A stretch of 64,000 nucleotides of DNA from Lutraria lutraria (GCA_964023205.1 OZ026847.1:7996819-8060818), one strand, 5' to 3'. Shown: positions 24,691 to 35,207, numbered from the stretch's first letter. Notes: generated from the letters alone by a model not told the origin. Numbers and translations: made by a program.

Positions 24691-26185
24691 ACTGATACAT
24701 TAAGAGACTTACAAGACTGTAATTGATTGTGACCATATCAAAAACAAAACTTATTATCCAAAGATTTTCATCCATCCATCATAAAATAACTAAAAATATT
24801 TTATATAAATATTACTGCTAAAATTCTAATTGTTCACTTATTACAATGTTAGACTGTCTGAAATACGGGTTAATGGTGTAGTTTCTTGTAAATTACCTTT
24901 TTTATTTATAAGTTTTTTATGCAGTAAGATATGTTTACTGTGAAATCAAATATAGTGTATAATCGGATATGTAGAAGTAATATTATCCCCATGGACACGC
25001 CCTTCTGTATTTCTTTGTTATAGAAATAGTGAAAAATGAGTTCAATGACACCAATATTCAGATCCTCAGCAATTTACTATCATTTTGATTTTAACATCTT
25101 TATAAGCTATACTAGAAATCTTTATCTCACATTATACTTGGCTTTCTATACCTTGTGGCACAATGTCAGTAAGAGCATAATGTCAAAAAGGTAATCTCAT
25201 ATAAGCAGATATTCTGCCTGCAGTCAATGAGGTGAAATAAAAAACTTAGTGATTATCTTGAATTTCAACCAGATATATAAAACCATATAGTGAAGTTCAA
25301 GTTCACATGTAAGTATGTAGAAGTTTAAGTGTATTCTTATAAGTCTCTATTGAATCAATTACTTTTTTAATTAGTCTACAGTATTTGTTTCAACAAGTGC
25401 ACCTGTGCTTGTAATTAAATACTAGATTAAGGATAAGTTGTTCAAATAACATTTGGGGGAAGTTCATAATTGTTAAACAGATTACCGGTTATGAATTCTG
25501 GGAATTTTGGAAAAAAATCTTTGATGTTGTATTTTATACTAGCTGCATGCTAAGATTTCCTGTGGTAATAGCAATAATGATATAATAAGAAGAACATAGC
25601 TGGAATGTGCCTTTTTTATCTCATCTGGAGAAACTCTTTGGTGTAAAATATGCATTATTGTTATAGATCATGATTGTAGCATTTTGACAGTAAACGTCAT
25701 ATTGACCAGGTAGGTTTTCTGTACCAGCTTGATGGCTCTGGTGAGTCTGTAATCAGATTGATTGTTAAATCACCTGGGAAACTTATTTTGGTGCAATATA
25801 ATGTTTTTTATTAAAATGTTTTCCATTGAAATTCCACTTAATCACAAAAACATTCTTAAAGATTTTGTTTTCTCTGCACAATTCTGGTCTAATGTTGTTT
25901 TAATGCTAAGCTAATTCCTGCTAGTTCTGTAATGTTGATTTTGGCAGAAGAAAATAGGATGCATTAAAGTAAATATACTCCTGCAGTTAAAATATCTGCA
26001 CGTCGTCTCGTGCACGAGATATAAAGTGCAGCATGAGTGGTGTCTTTATTACATCTAAGAATTTAAAAAAAAAATCATGTGGATCAGTTTAAACTTGGTA
26101 TTATTTAAGGACACATTAATTAAATGAGGAAATGAGTAAGTTGATGAATTCCTCATGTATACCAACTTCTGCATCCTTAGTCTGT

Positions 26186-26420
26186 CGGCGGCCCTGGTCC
26201 AGTGGTTAATGTGCTGGACTTGACACCAGACAGCCTGAGTTTGAATCTTGGGCGTGGCCGGGCATACCCTTAGAATTTGACAAAAAATGTTGATCTCCTT
26301 GCCAGTACCTTGTAGATGGGTAAGTTAGTACTGGTTGGAATCCAGTCCAGCAAAACTTGCTTGGTGAAATGGCTACCGTATATATCTGAAAGTCTTTTGA
26401 AAAAATGTTTAACCTGCGCA
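26186..26420 (+). mobile_element. SINE, family B
   Basis: Head GGCCCTGGTCCAGTGGTTAA with A-box character and TGAGTTTGAATCTTGGGC near the B-box position. Body shares GGTAAGTTAGTACTGGTTGG with the copies at 18395 and 61995. Confidence 0.65.
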
Positions 26421-26461
26421 AACTTACCCTTCCACAAGGAGCCGACAACTTCTCCACATAT

Positions 26462-26537
26462 CGAGGGTTGAGCGCAACAGTGTTGTAACTCACATTGAAA
26501 TAAGAACAAGTTACTACAGTTTTGCGCTGAGCCCTCG
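26462..26537. mobile_element. 76-bp hairpin MITE, copy 8
   Basis: CGAGGGTTGAGCGCAACAGT to GCTGAGCCCTCG, flanked by ATAT on both sides (4-bp target duplication). It sits just after a family B SINE. Confidence 0.9.
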
Positions 26538-27489
26538 ATATGGAGAAATATCAACATTCGTGTCAATTTTTCGTACAATTTTTAAAAAATCAAAGTACTG
26601 AAATTTAAAAAAAATCAAAGTACTGAAAGTACTCATGGAAACTGAACTTACATAGGCTTGCACTGCATCATAGAACTGGAATTATAGTTCGACAAGTGCA
26701 TGTTGGATGTAGAAAAACAGAGTACGAAATTAATGTACTTTGGTCAGCATAAAAATTCATGCACGCCAAGCAAGTGCATCTATAGAAATCATTTTTGACC
26801 TATGTTGAAATTCTAACAAAAAAATTATACCAATCCAATGCACTTGATAACTTCTCTAATCAATCCATCTTAAGTATTTTATTTGAATATTTCAAAGAAA
26901 AAAATCTTTTCTTCAAGAGCCTGTATAATGATTTTGTAACTACAGTTAAAATGAAGTGAGGTATTCACAGCAGAGCATTCTGTGCTAATGCCAAGTTTTC
27001 TCCTTGCCGCTAATTGTAAATCTTTGTGGGAAAAAAGCCCTCCTTGACTGCATCTAAATGTTTTTACATTTGTCTGTCTTATTTTATGTCGAGCATTAGT
27101 TGTTTCTAATTAAGTTGAAATCATTTAAATTCTTCATCAAGTTTTAGACATGAGCGGAAGATGTTTTAGGAGATTATAAGATTACAATCATCCATAGTTT
27201 TTACTGCTCGCACACTAATACTAAGTAATTATATTTATCTATGTACAAGCAGGAAATTTTTTTTAAATTTGTTTCGAGAGTTTGAATCACTTATGATTTC
27301 AATGAAGTACGTAATTATGGCATTTATGTTGATTTTGCAGAAAATTATCATCCCAGCATCTTGTCTCTTTTCTTTCTAGTTATGATAATTGTTTAATGTT
27401 CACATAATTGATGGTAACTAATGATCAGTTATGTGTCATATGAGGGGCATTTCATGAATTTGTGAAATAGTGTCACGGAGCTCACCTTA

Positions 27490-28270
27490 GAGTTCAAAAA
27501 TCTATTTTTTTCTTCGTCAGTCCCTCAAAGTACTCTCTCGGTAGTTATAACACTTTTGTAACGTTCGTTCCATTTTCGGAAAGCGTCACAATGGTCCAAA
27601 GCTGGAATATGTTTCATACATTGATAGCAAGTACTACAGTCGATACTGGTTCTAGATGCGTAATGTCGACCTGCGAGCATTTCTTTTAACTTTTGAAACA
27701 ACCAAAAGTCACAAGGGGCAAGATCTGGGCGAAGCTGGTATATGTTTCATACATTGATAGACGCTACAGCCAATACTGGTTCTAGATTCGTAACGGCAAG
27801 CTGCAAGCATTTCTTTTAACTTTTGAAACAACCAAATGTTTCAAGGGGTAAGATCTGGGCGAAGCTGGTATATGTTTCATACATTGATAGTCACTTCAGT
27901 CGATACTGGTTCTAGATTCATAATGTCGACCTGCTAGCATTTCTTTTAACTTTCGAAACAACCAAATGTTTCAAGGGGCAAGATCTGGGTTGTATAGTGG
28001 ATGTTCAATGGTTTTTAGTTTAAATTCTGGCAAATAATTAGCTACAACAGCTGATTTATGTGCCGGCGCATAGTCATGGAGTAAATGAAGTCCCGGTCAA
28101 CATTCTGTGTATACTTTAACGACCTTTCCAAGAACCTGTTCAAAATTTCCAGTCATCGACGAACCTTTTAGGACAAGTGTTTTAAGCACTGGACCATGAC
28201 CATCGAAGAAAATACAGTACATTGTTTTACTTAATGTCTTGTTTCTCCATGCGATAACCGGCCAGTTACC
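27490..28270 (-). pseudogene. Dead mariner-type transposase with internal triplication
   Basis: Read on the minus strand, 28260 to about 28000 gives a mariner-like catalytic core. It contains KTMYCIFFDGHGPVLKTLVL, then after an in-frame stop LLHDYAPAHKS, then IEHPLYNPDLAP, followed by a second stop. The first two Asp residues (FFDG, HDYA) are kept; the third, expected 34 residues later as in DD34D mariner, is Asn. Downstream, 27601-27989 is a tandem triplication of about 130 bp covering the third-Asp region. The outermost copy (27601-27733) still reads PDLAPCDFWLF. The C-terminal remnant (FRKWNER) lies near 27560-27600. The copy is antisense to the host gene and clearly inactive. Confidence 0.85.
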
Positions 28271-28528
28271 ATTGGGGGCAATCCATTAGTAGGGAAGATA
28301 CATGTATTATTTCGGGGAATTAGGATTTTATATGGGTTTTTGTCTGGCAATAATATTCTTCTAGCGTATGGTAGAGAGAGAGAGGAAAGAAGGAATCTTA
28401 AAATAGATTAAATCCGCCTTTCTGTGTTGACAGAAATGAAATGAAGTTTAGGTTTGTTGACAAGTAAGCGAGAATTGTTTTGTCGAAAGCTGATAAGGTT
28501 TTATGATAGGATGATTTTGTCTTTACAG

Positions 28529-28680
28529 GCCCGGTCCATTGATGGTAACCTTTGATATGGACACTGACGGAGCCCAATCTGAAGATGACATAGTGATGAC
28601 ATTGAAGGAAGCTATGAGAAGTGGAAGGATAAGTAGCTATAGAGTTAGCTCTGATGGATTTGATTTCCGTAAAATCAGAG
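28529..28680 (+). CDS. HSPG2: Perlecan exon: SEA domain, second half
   Basis: Enters in phase 2 and leaves in phase 1. It encodes about 51 residues starting EPGPLMVTFDMDTDGAQSED, followed by DIVMTLKEAMRSGRISSYRV and SSDGFDFRKIRG. This is the C-terminal half of the perlecan SEA domain: vertebrate perlecan has an equivalent DVGSEGN...SGSVASY...GFQFRRLG. The GSVVV-type self-cleavage motif of mucin SEA domains is absent, so cleavage is not expected. The donor GTATGC is followed after only 10 bp by a TA-flanked MITE. Confidence 0.92.
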
Positions 28681-28690
28681 GTATGCTATA

Positions 28691-28897
28691 CTGTATTTTC
28701 ATTTATTTTCGTTGGGCTCAATTTTCGTGGTTTTTACTAAAATGGCTATTTCGTGGGGACATAAATTTGTGGATTTTGATTTTTGAAAAGAATTGCCTTA
28801 TCTCTGCATTTAAATACGTGGGGATTTGATTTCGTGGATAAGCCTGCCCACAAAATCCATGAAATTAAATCCCCAACGAAAATCAATGATTCCACAG
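28691..28897. mobile_element. CTGT-type MITE, copy 5, 10 bp from a splice donor
   Basis: CTGTATTTTCATTTATTTTC to GATTCCACAG, 207 bp, with TA at both sides. It begins 10 bp after the end of the second SEA exon, so the donor's intronic bases +7 to +10 are the only unique sequence between donor and element. Confidence 0.92.
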
Positions 28898-29283
28898 TAT
28901 CTGTCTATCATCATAAAGCACTGGCTTGTATTTGTTGATCTTTATTCCCCTCATATCATTTCATTGATAATTCGGTGCCAGTAATAATGTGTTTAATAAA
29001 CAGAAAACTTTGGATGTGGTTTATGATAGACTAGTAGTTTAGCTGGATTGGAGCCCTAGACCTGGTATGGAATCTCCTGAATATAAATATTACAATGTTA
29101 TATTGACTTAATTCCTCATGTATGAAAGTTATTGATTGATTGTAGACAATGCAGGGTAATAAATAGATTCCTGATAGAATTTAGAGCACTGTTTAAATCA
29201 ATGGTTTACTTGACTTACATGAAATAACCTTCAAGAGGACATTTTTGAATTAAGAAAAATTCAAAGAGAGCAAACTATCAGAC

Positions 29284-29428
29284 CAGGGTTCTCAATAACA
29301 ACAGGCCACAGGCCAATTTAGCCGCTTAGAAATGATTGAGGGCCGGTTAGAAATCTCAAAAGTTTAAAAATAGTGCTCCACCTATCAGGCCTGTTGGCAT
29401 GTTGGCCACAAATTTATTGAGAACCCTG
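29284..29428. mobile_element. CAGGGTTCTCAATAA-type MITE, copy 2
   Basis: CAGGGTTCTCAATAACAACA to TTATTGAGAACCCTG, 145 bp. It shares termini and GGCCAATTTAG with the copy at 8185 but lacks that copy's poly-C run. Confidence 0.82.
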
Positions 29429-29677
29429 ATTGGAGATGCTAAAGAAAAGGCCAGTGCTAAGGATGCACAGAAGAAATCTACCAACTCTTCAGCAGCATTG
29501 GAGGCAAACAATAAATTATTGTATATTTTCTTGGGGAAAAAAAACCTGAAAAAAGTGTATTTTGTTGCGAAATTAAGTATGTAAATGTATAATATTCTCT
29601 TTTTGGAAATGTTGTCAAGCAGTTATTTTTTACTTTTCAATGTATGTTATTATTATTCATAGCTTTATGTGCAGGTA

Positions 29678-29855
29678 TTGATATCTTGTTTATATGGAAT
29701 ATTGATATCTTGTTTATATGGAATATTGATATCTTCTTTATATGGAGTATTGATATCTTCTGTATATGGAATATTGATATCTTCTTTATATGGAATATTG
29801 ATATCTTCTTCATATGGAATATTGATATCTTCTTTATATGGAATATTGATATCTG
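29678..29855. repeat. 24-bp minisatellite next to a splice acceptor
   Basis: The unit ATTGATATCTTCTTTATATG followed by GAAT (24 bp) occurs about seven times. It ends 17 bp before the exon start at 29873, so its TCTTCTTTAT blocks make up much of the pyrimidine-rich region before the acceptor. Confidence 0.92.
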
Positions 29856-29872
29856 AACATTGTATCTTTTAG

Positions 29873-30385
29873 ATGACTTTACCTGTCCTCCAACTATTGG
29901 AGCTGAAGTGGAAAGTCTTTCATCCAGTGTTCCTAACAACAACGCCTATCTCATGATTAACCAAGCATTTTCATGTGATGGTTTTGTAACAGCCTGGAAT
30001 TTTGTCCGTGGAACAAGTGATGATCCCGTGTATATTGGCGTATTCCGACAAACCTCAGATACTAGTTTTGCTCTGGTAGACTCAACTTATATCCAACGCT
30101 CAAATTACAGTCCTTACGTGTTATCTAGACCTATCTTAGCAAGAAAGGGAGACTTTGTTGGTGTTTTCTCAGAAAGGACAAGCAAAGGCGGTAGTTTATC
30201 TTACGTTTCAAAAATGGATAGCGGCAACGATGCTGCCAGATATAATCTGTACCAAACTTACAAGGTTCCCATATATGCTGAGGATGTTTTGTCCGGTGCA
30301 CCATTCGACATGTCTAGCTACAACAGTGTGGAGGACCAGGCCCTGTTTGCCGTACAAGCTGATATGAGTTATCAGAACGTCCCAG
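29873..30385 (+). CDS. HSPG2: Perlecan exon: unnamed 171-residue extracellular domain
   Basis: A single 513-bp exon, phase 1 at both ends, encoding a complete-looking module between the SEA domain and the LDLa array. It starts DDFTCPPTIGAEVESLSSSV. Features by eye: NQAFSCDGFVTAWNFVRGTS near residue 40, VYIGVFRQTSDTSFALVDST near 60, ILARKGDFVGVFSER near 100 and DQALFAVQADMSYQNVP at the end. The alternating hydrophobic pattern suggests a beta-sandwich. Two Cys (residues 5 and about 42) could pair. The CDG...W...VYIGVFR pattern recalls unnamed modules in secreted invertebrate proteins, an impression only. I know of no such domain in vertebrate perlecan at this position. The exon is certain as coding sequence; its function is unknown. 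Confidence 0.85.
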
Positions 30386-30497
30386 GTAATACATTGTCAG
30401 CAATTTTTATCCTGTTTGTTGAAATGTCTCTTCTCAAAGGGTCAGACTCAACTAAATATTTAATTTTTAACTAATTTCTGTTTGTTTTTATTTTTAG

Positions 30498-30525
30498 CTC
30501 CAGCGTCTGGCATGCGTCCACAATA
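30498..30525 (+). other. HSPG2: Possible alternative last exon (uncertain)
   Basis: A strong acceptor (TTGTTTTTATTTTTAG) lies 112 bp after exon 4. Splicing to it in phase 1 would add APASGMRPQ and then a TAA stop at 30523-30525, giving a short secreted form with the SEA and unnamed domains only. No good donor follows, and I see no clear AATAAA in the next 600 bp, so it may be a decoy acceptor. Confidence 0.25.
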
Positions 30526-30837
30526 AGTTTGTGTATGCTCTAGTATCCACAGCTCTTAACTAATCTTAATCACAGTTGGTCAAAATATATATGGCCACAA
30601 TGTTTCAACCAAGATCGATTATTGGCAAAATCGGACCAGGACTTCAAGAGTTATGGGCCCTTGACTTTGAAAATTTGATATATTTTAGCTTGTTTACACT
30701 CTAGCACCTTCATTTATTCACCAATCCTAATAAGCCCCCATATTTTCACTGAATATGTATGACCTTAAGGTCTTGAACAAGTTCAATTATGGGTGAAATT
30801 GGACTAAGACTTCAAGAGTTATGTATATATTATATAC

Positions 30838-31190
30838 ATATATTACAAACATACATTATACACATATATAACAAACATATATCATACATGTATACAGTCA
30901 TATATTACAAACATATATTGAACACATATATTACAAACATAATGTTACACACATATATTATAAACATATATTATAAACATATTTTATAAACATATATTAT
31001 ACACATATACTATAAACATACATTATACACATATATTATAAACATATATTATTCACATAATATTGAACACATATATTACAAACATATATTATTTACATAA
31101 TATTATACACATATATTACAAACATATATTATTCACATAATATTATACACATATATTACAAACATATGTTATACACATTATATTATTATA
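30838..31190. repeat. AT-rich tandem array ending at a splice acceptor
   Basis: Degenerate repeats of ACATATATTATAAACATATA and ATATTACAAACATATATTAT continue for about 350 bp and stop about 10 bp before the exon at 31199. The acceptor TATTATATATTGTAG lies at its edge. Confidence 0.85.
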
Positions 31191-31198
31191 TATTGTAG

Positions 31199-31330
31199 TT
31201 GCTACAACACCAGCACCAAAGAGATGTAGGGCAGATGAATGGACATGTAACAATGATGACTGTATACCACTGTCATATTATTGTGACGGTCAGACAGATT
31301 GTTATGACGGAAGTGACGAGAGTAATTGTG
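31199..31330 (+). CDS. HSPG2: Perlecan exon: LDLa module 1
   Basis: Phase 1 at both ends, 44 codons. A short Thr/Pro linker (VATTPAPKR) leads into an LDL-receptor class A module with six Cys: C-RADEWTC-NNDDC-IPLSYYC-DGQTDC-YDGSDESNC. The C-terminal Asp/Glu cage (DGQTDCYDGSDE), which binds calcium in this family, is intact. Donor GTAAGT. Confidence 0.93.
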
Positions 31331-31428
31331 GTAAGTCTTAATTAATTAATAGTATTAATTAATTGATTAATTTATTTCAGGTATTACATCTTAGATTAAT
31401 TAATCAGTCTGAATGACAGACAGTGATA

Positions 31429-31504
31429 CAAGGGTTCAACGCCACAGTGTCGTAACTCATATTGAAATAAGAACAAGTTACTATAGTGTTGCACTGAGCC
31501 CTCA
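31429..31504. mobile_element. 76-bp hairpin MITE, copy 9
   Basis: CAAGGGTTCAACGCCACAGT to CACTGAGCCCTCA, flanked by GATA on both sides (4-bp target duplication). It lies 100 bp after LDLa exon 1. Confidence 0.88.
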
Positions 31505-31796
31505 GATAGATCCCTAGATCTGAATCAGACACATCTGGTAGAAATGTCGCCTTATTTTGACTCATGATTGTCTGATAGTAAAACTATAGAAAGAATAACC
31601 AATGATTATGGGTCGTAGGCGGAAAATTCATGTACTCTTGAAAACCAGACATCTTCCGGACTGGACCTAAAGTCCGGTTTTCCGAGAATTTCGGTTTTCA
31701 GAGCATTCGGTTTTCTCATTTGGTCTCCTACTGTGGTTTCATTTGAAATGTTATATTTACCTCACCAGTCTCACCTAGGTTGACAAATAATTACAG

Positions 31797-32038
31797 ATGC
31801 AAGCCGGTTAACGTGCACAGATAATGAGTTCCGATGTAAAAATGGACAACAATGTATCCCCGTACAGTTTGTATGTAACTTTGTTGACGATTGCGGTGAC
31901 AAATCGGATGAAGTTGAATGTGGACCTAGTCCAGTTACGATAGAATCCTATCGTGATGGCAGCGAACCTAGAGAGTATACCGTATCCTGGTTGGCTGGCA
32001 CAGATAAGATCAACTCTTACACCATCAAATATAGACAG
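31797..32038 (+). CDS. HSPG2: Perlecan exon: LDLa module 2 plus start of FN3 domain
   Basis: Enters in phase 1 and leaves in phase 0, the only LDLa exon with asymmetric phases. It encodes an LDLa module ([31 protein letters not shown]) and continues without a break into the first strands of a fibronectin type III domain: [20 protein letters not shown], then W, then [11 protein letters not shown]. The FN3 tryptophan of strand B is present. The domain is completed by the exon at 34821. Confidence 0.92.
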
Positions 32039-32847
32039 GTTAGTTTTTACCCGTACGGATAAACCTCATATAAAGCCCACCTTGTTATATCAACCACTGA
32101 CCTATGGACCATAATGCAACATTTCATCTACAGTAAAACCTCTCTAGAGTGGCCCTCTATAGAGCAACAACCTCTCTATAACAACACTTTAAAAAAAAAC
32201 GTAAACATTCTATCATAAGCATTTTGGTATTTTATATTAATGATGTAATAAAGGCAATTAAATCAAACAAAAAATGTCTGATACAAGCTTGTTGCACTGA
32301 GGTGAGATTGTATGACATACACTGATCATGAAAGGCTTTGATTTTTTTGGAACACTGAAGTATAAAAGCTGGTTCTCTCTAGCATTACTATTTTTTCTTA
32401 TTGCACGTTTGTAGACAGGGACTGATGTTCTATTGGCTAAATTCACCCAATTTTTAAATGCAATTTATGACTTGGCTGCCAAATGATCTGCTTTATCATA
32501 AGATGCGTAATGATGCTGAAATAGAATGTTGTAAATACTGCCAGGTGCTACCTATCATGCATTACTTTGTTTATGTTAGCCAAAATATGCAGGCTTGCTG
32601 TTAGATTAGTTAAAGCCATTGAATCTTTGGAAAATGAAGGGTAGTTCGATCAGCTTTCCATAGCAGTCACTCACTCAGTGTATATGAATTTTGATGCAAA
32701 CCAAAGTACCACATTTTTCTATATCCGCTATACAGTTGTTAAACTGGTTCCCAGTCCATGTTGCAGTGCAAGTCTATGTAAGTTCAGTTTGTATGAGTAC
32801 TTTCAGTACTTTTTTTTTTTTTTAAGATTCACTTAAACATTTGCGCG

Positions 32848-33085
32848 ACTGCCCCCTTGGTCCAATGGTTAAGGTCGCTGACTTTAAATCACTGTAACCT
32901 CTCACTGATAGAGGGTTGTGGGTTCGAGCCCAGCTACCGACCATGCCTCTTTGTGTGAGAAAGTAGACTGTTGCTTACCGAGGATGGGAGTCTAGTACTG
33001 GTTCTTCCCAGGAAAGATGATTAGGTGAACTGTCTGCCTCATATGACTCTGACTGTTGAAAAGTGGCGTATAACTTGATATAAAC
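32848..33085 (+). mobile_element. tRNA-derived SINE, family A
   Basis: CCCTTGGTCCAATGGTTAAG and GTGGGTTCGAGCCC are the A- and B-box-like parts. The body matches the copy at 24447, ending GGCGTATAACTTGATATAAA. It follows a copy of the dispersed AGTACTTTCAGTACT repeat (32636-32822). Confidence 0.82.
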
Positions 33086-33823
33086 ACAAAAAACATCTGC
33101 GGACCATTCTTTAGCTCAGTAGATGAAGAATCTTTTTTTTCATTATTCAAGTTTGTATGTGTGGTCAGTTCTATCCGCACTTTACCAAATGAAATGCATA
33201 GAAAACATAATTTTTTCTTAAAATTGTTTCTTAACATCACTGGCCAGGCTCAGTAACCTTATCGTTTGAATATAAAACTCTCACAGTCTTGTTTTACTAT
33301 GGTATCTGATGGTTTACCTTCTCTCATATATAAGCTTGTCAAATAGTAAAATCTTGCTTTCAGGATTTCCGTTCGAAGGGGAAATTCACCTGTAGAACTT
33401 GGCATTTCCATAAATCAAATTGCCTGAAAAAATTTTTTTAATTGCCTGAATTGTTTAAAAAACAACAAATATCCGTTTCTGAAAATGAATGTTTTCAGAA
33501 ACCTGAAGATTATGTCAAAAGTCTTGCAATCTTATTACTCATTTATCATAACATTTTTAGAGTAAGTACATATATCTAAACAGACAGTTAGAATTTATTA
33601 CCAGAGATGTAAAAATGTGATACAGTGTTGTTTATGGTGTTATTTTATTAATCTCAGTAAAAAGTCTTAAATTGACCTCAAAGTTATGAAAATTAAGAAT
33701 TTAGTCTCCGAGCTCAAATCAAGAATTATGGTTGAAAAGATACAGCTAATTAATGTTTTAATACACGTGTAGGTCAATTATACTGTCAGTATAATGTATC
33801 AATAATGTTATTTTTGTCCAAAT

Positions 33824-33899
33824 CTAGGGCTTAGCGCAACACTGTCGTAACTTGTTCTTATTTCAATATGAGTTACGACACTGTTGCGTTGAACCCTCG
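33824..33899. mobile_element. 76-bp hairpin MITE, copy 10
   Basis: CTAGGGCTTAGCGCAACACT to TTGAACCCTCG, flanked by AAAT on both sides (4-bp target duplication). Confidence 0.9.
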
Positions 33900-33939
33900 A
33901 AATACAAATACAAAATTTACAATTTGATGCAATGCAATT

Positions 33940-34200
33940 TTTTATACGCCAGTTTGAAAAACTGGTCATATTATGGGAACACCCACGGCAGACGGGCATT
34001 TTGGCAGGTGGTGTGTTTGCGGCGTCCACAACGGTGTCTGCTCTCTATTTCAAATGGTTTTGTTTGGATGCTCACCAAACTTGATGGAAATGTTTATGGC
34101 CATAAGATCTCGGTCAAGTTCGATAAACAGCCCAATTGGTTTTGGCACCTTTGAGTTATGGCCCTTGAAAGGTGTATTTTGAGATCTGGCACTGGTGTTT
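33940..34200. repeat. Dispersed repeat, copy 1 of 2
   Basis: Shares CATATTATGGGAACACCCA-type start, GGCGTCCACAACGGTG, AGATCTCGGTCAAGTTCGAT and TGAGTTATG with 46247-46500. Short broken frames appear in it but are not conserved between the two copies. Class unknown. Confidence 0.7.
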
Positions 34201-34587
34201 AAATATCAGTACTGCAGCACTAGAATTATGGACAAGCATATTATCACAATTTCTGTAGTGAAAAATAGAGTAACGATACCTGCATCCCTAGACATAGTCT
34301 GCAAGATACTAACACTAACAGAAACAGTGCATGAAATAAAATAAAATGAAATTAATAGTTTTTATCATTAATAATTCTGGAACATTAAAAGACATGGGAC
34401 CGAGGTTAGAAAACTAGAGATCAGTCTCTGAGCTCAAATCTCATATTTCATCTTTTGAAATTTCTAAGTTAATTATGATCAGACATTAATTATATTATTG
34501 ATACATAAAAGTGTCTGCATAATTGACCTGAACAATCATGTAATTAAATATTAATCAGATCCGAGACTGTTCTAAAGGTTTTATAAC

Positions 34588-34749
34588 CTAAGGGCGAGAT
34601 TGTGAGATTTGAGCTTGAAGATTGAGCTCAGTTTTAATAACCTAAGGGCAAGATTGTGAGATTTGAGCTTGAAGATTGAGCTCAGTTTTAATAACCTAAG
34701 GGCAAGATTGTGAGATTTGAGCTTGGTGATTGAACTCAGTTTTTATAAC
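34588..34749. repeat. 54-bp tandem repeat, 3 copies
   Basis: The unit CCTAAGGGCAAGATTGTGAG plus ATTTGAGCTTGAAGATTGAG plus CTCAGTTTTAATAA is repeated three times shortly before the acceptor at 34821. Confidence 0.9.
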
Positions 34750-34820
34750 CTCCTAGAATGCATCAAAGTTTGGCCAGTATCAATAATTTGTTATTTAATG
34801 TTTGTATTAAATCTTTCCAG

Positions 34821-35031
34821 GTCACCATCAGAAGCGGAGAGTTGACACAAGATGGTAATTACATCATTGAGCGAGCTCTCTCTGATTGGTCATCCATTTC
34901 TGCTCCTGCACAATCGGAACAAGTTGTGATAAGAAATCTCACTCCTGGTAGTTATTATGAGGTAGAGATTAGCGCCTTTAATGACATCGGATCATCCGAA
35001 CCTAGAGCGTTTGTCTTCAGAACAGCCAATG
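34821..35031 (+). CDS. HSPG2: Perlecan exon: rest of the FN3 domain
   Basis: Enters in phase 0 and leaves in phase 1, 70 codons. It starts VTIRSGELTQDGNYIIERAL and contains the FN3 hallmark LTPGSYYEVEISAFNDIGSS, with the strand E leucine and strand F tyrosine pattern. Together with the end of the previous exon this makes one complete FN3 domain between LDLa modules 2 and 3. As far as I know, vertebrate perlecan has no FN3 at this place. Confidence 0.92.
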
Positions 35032-35207
35032 GTAATTTTATTCTCTAATTAATAATAATAAGTTACAGAATTGTGGAATAAAGCTGGTTGTCATGGAGAT
35101 GATATCTTGTATTTGTTACATATTATTAAAATTCAGTTATAGATTAATAGTAGAAAAACTATTCATTGAAGCAATATTCATTGTATTTATGTTATTTATT
35201 TTATATA

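Larger units (their letters stand above)
24107..28528. other. HSPG2: Intron within the SEA domain, 4.4 kb
   Basis: Runs GTAAGT to CTTTACAG. Besides the hairpins, SINEs, dispersed repeat (26587-26800) and mariner relic listed separately, 24700-26180 and 26800-27430 are AT-rich and hold nothing I recognise. Confidence 0.75.
32039..34820. other. HSPG2: Intron inside the FN3 domain, 2.8 kb
   Basis: Phase-0 intron from GTTAGT to CTTTCCAG. It holds a partial CAGTACAACC-type MITE from 32131, a dispersed repeat, a SINE, a hairpin element and the 54-bp array. I see nothing else. Confidence 0.8.

Noticed and set aside
26206..26578. Open frames on the minus strand across a SINE and a hairpin MITE
   Set aside because: They consist wholly of repeat sequence seen in other copies without an intact frame.
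29430..29540. Lys/Ala-rich coding-looking piece (GDAKEKASAKDAQKKS)
   Set aside because: Short, with no acceptor in the gene's phase; it lies between a MITE and exon 4. It could be a retroposed fragment but I cannot support it.
29637..29942. Open frames with ISIFHIKK and IDIFFIWN repeats
   Set aside because: They come from the 24-bp array next to the exon 4 acceptor.
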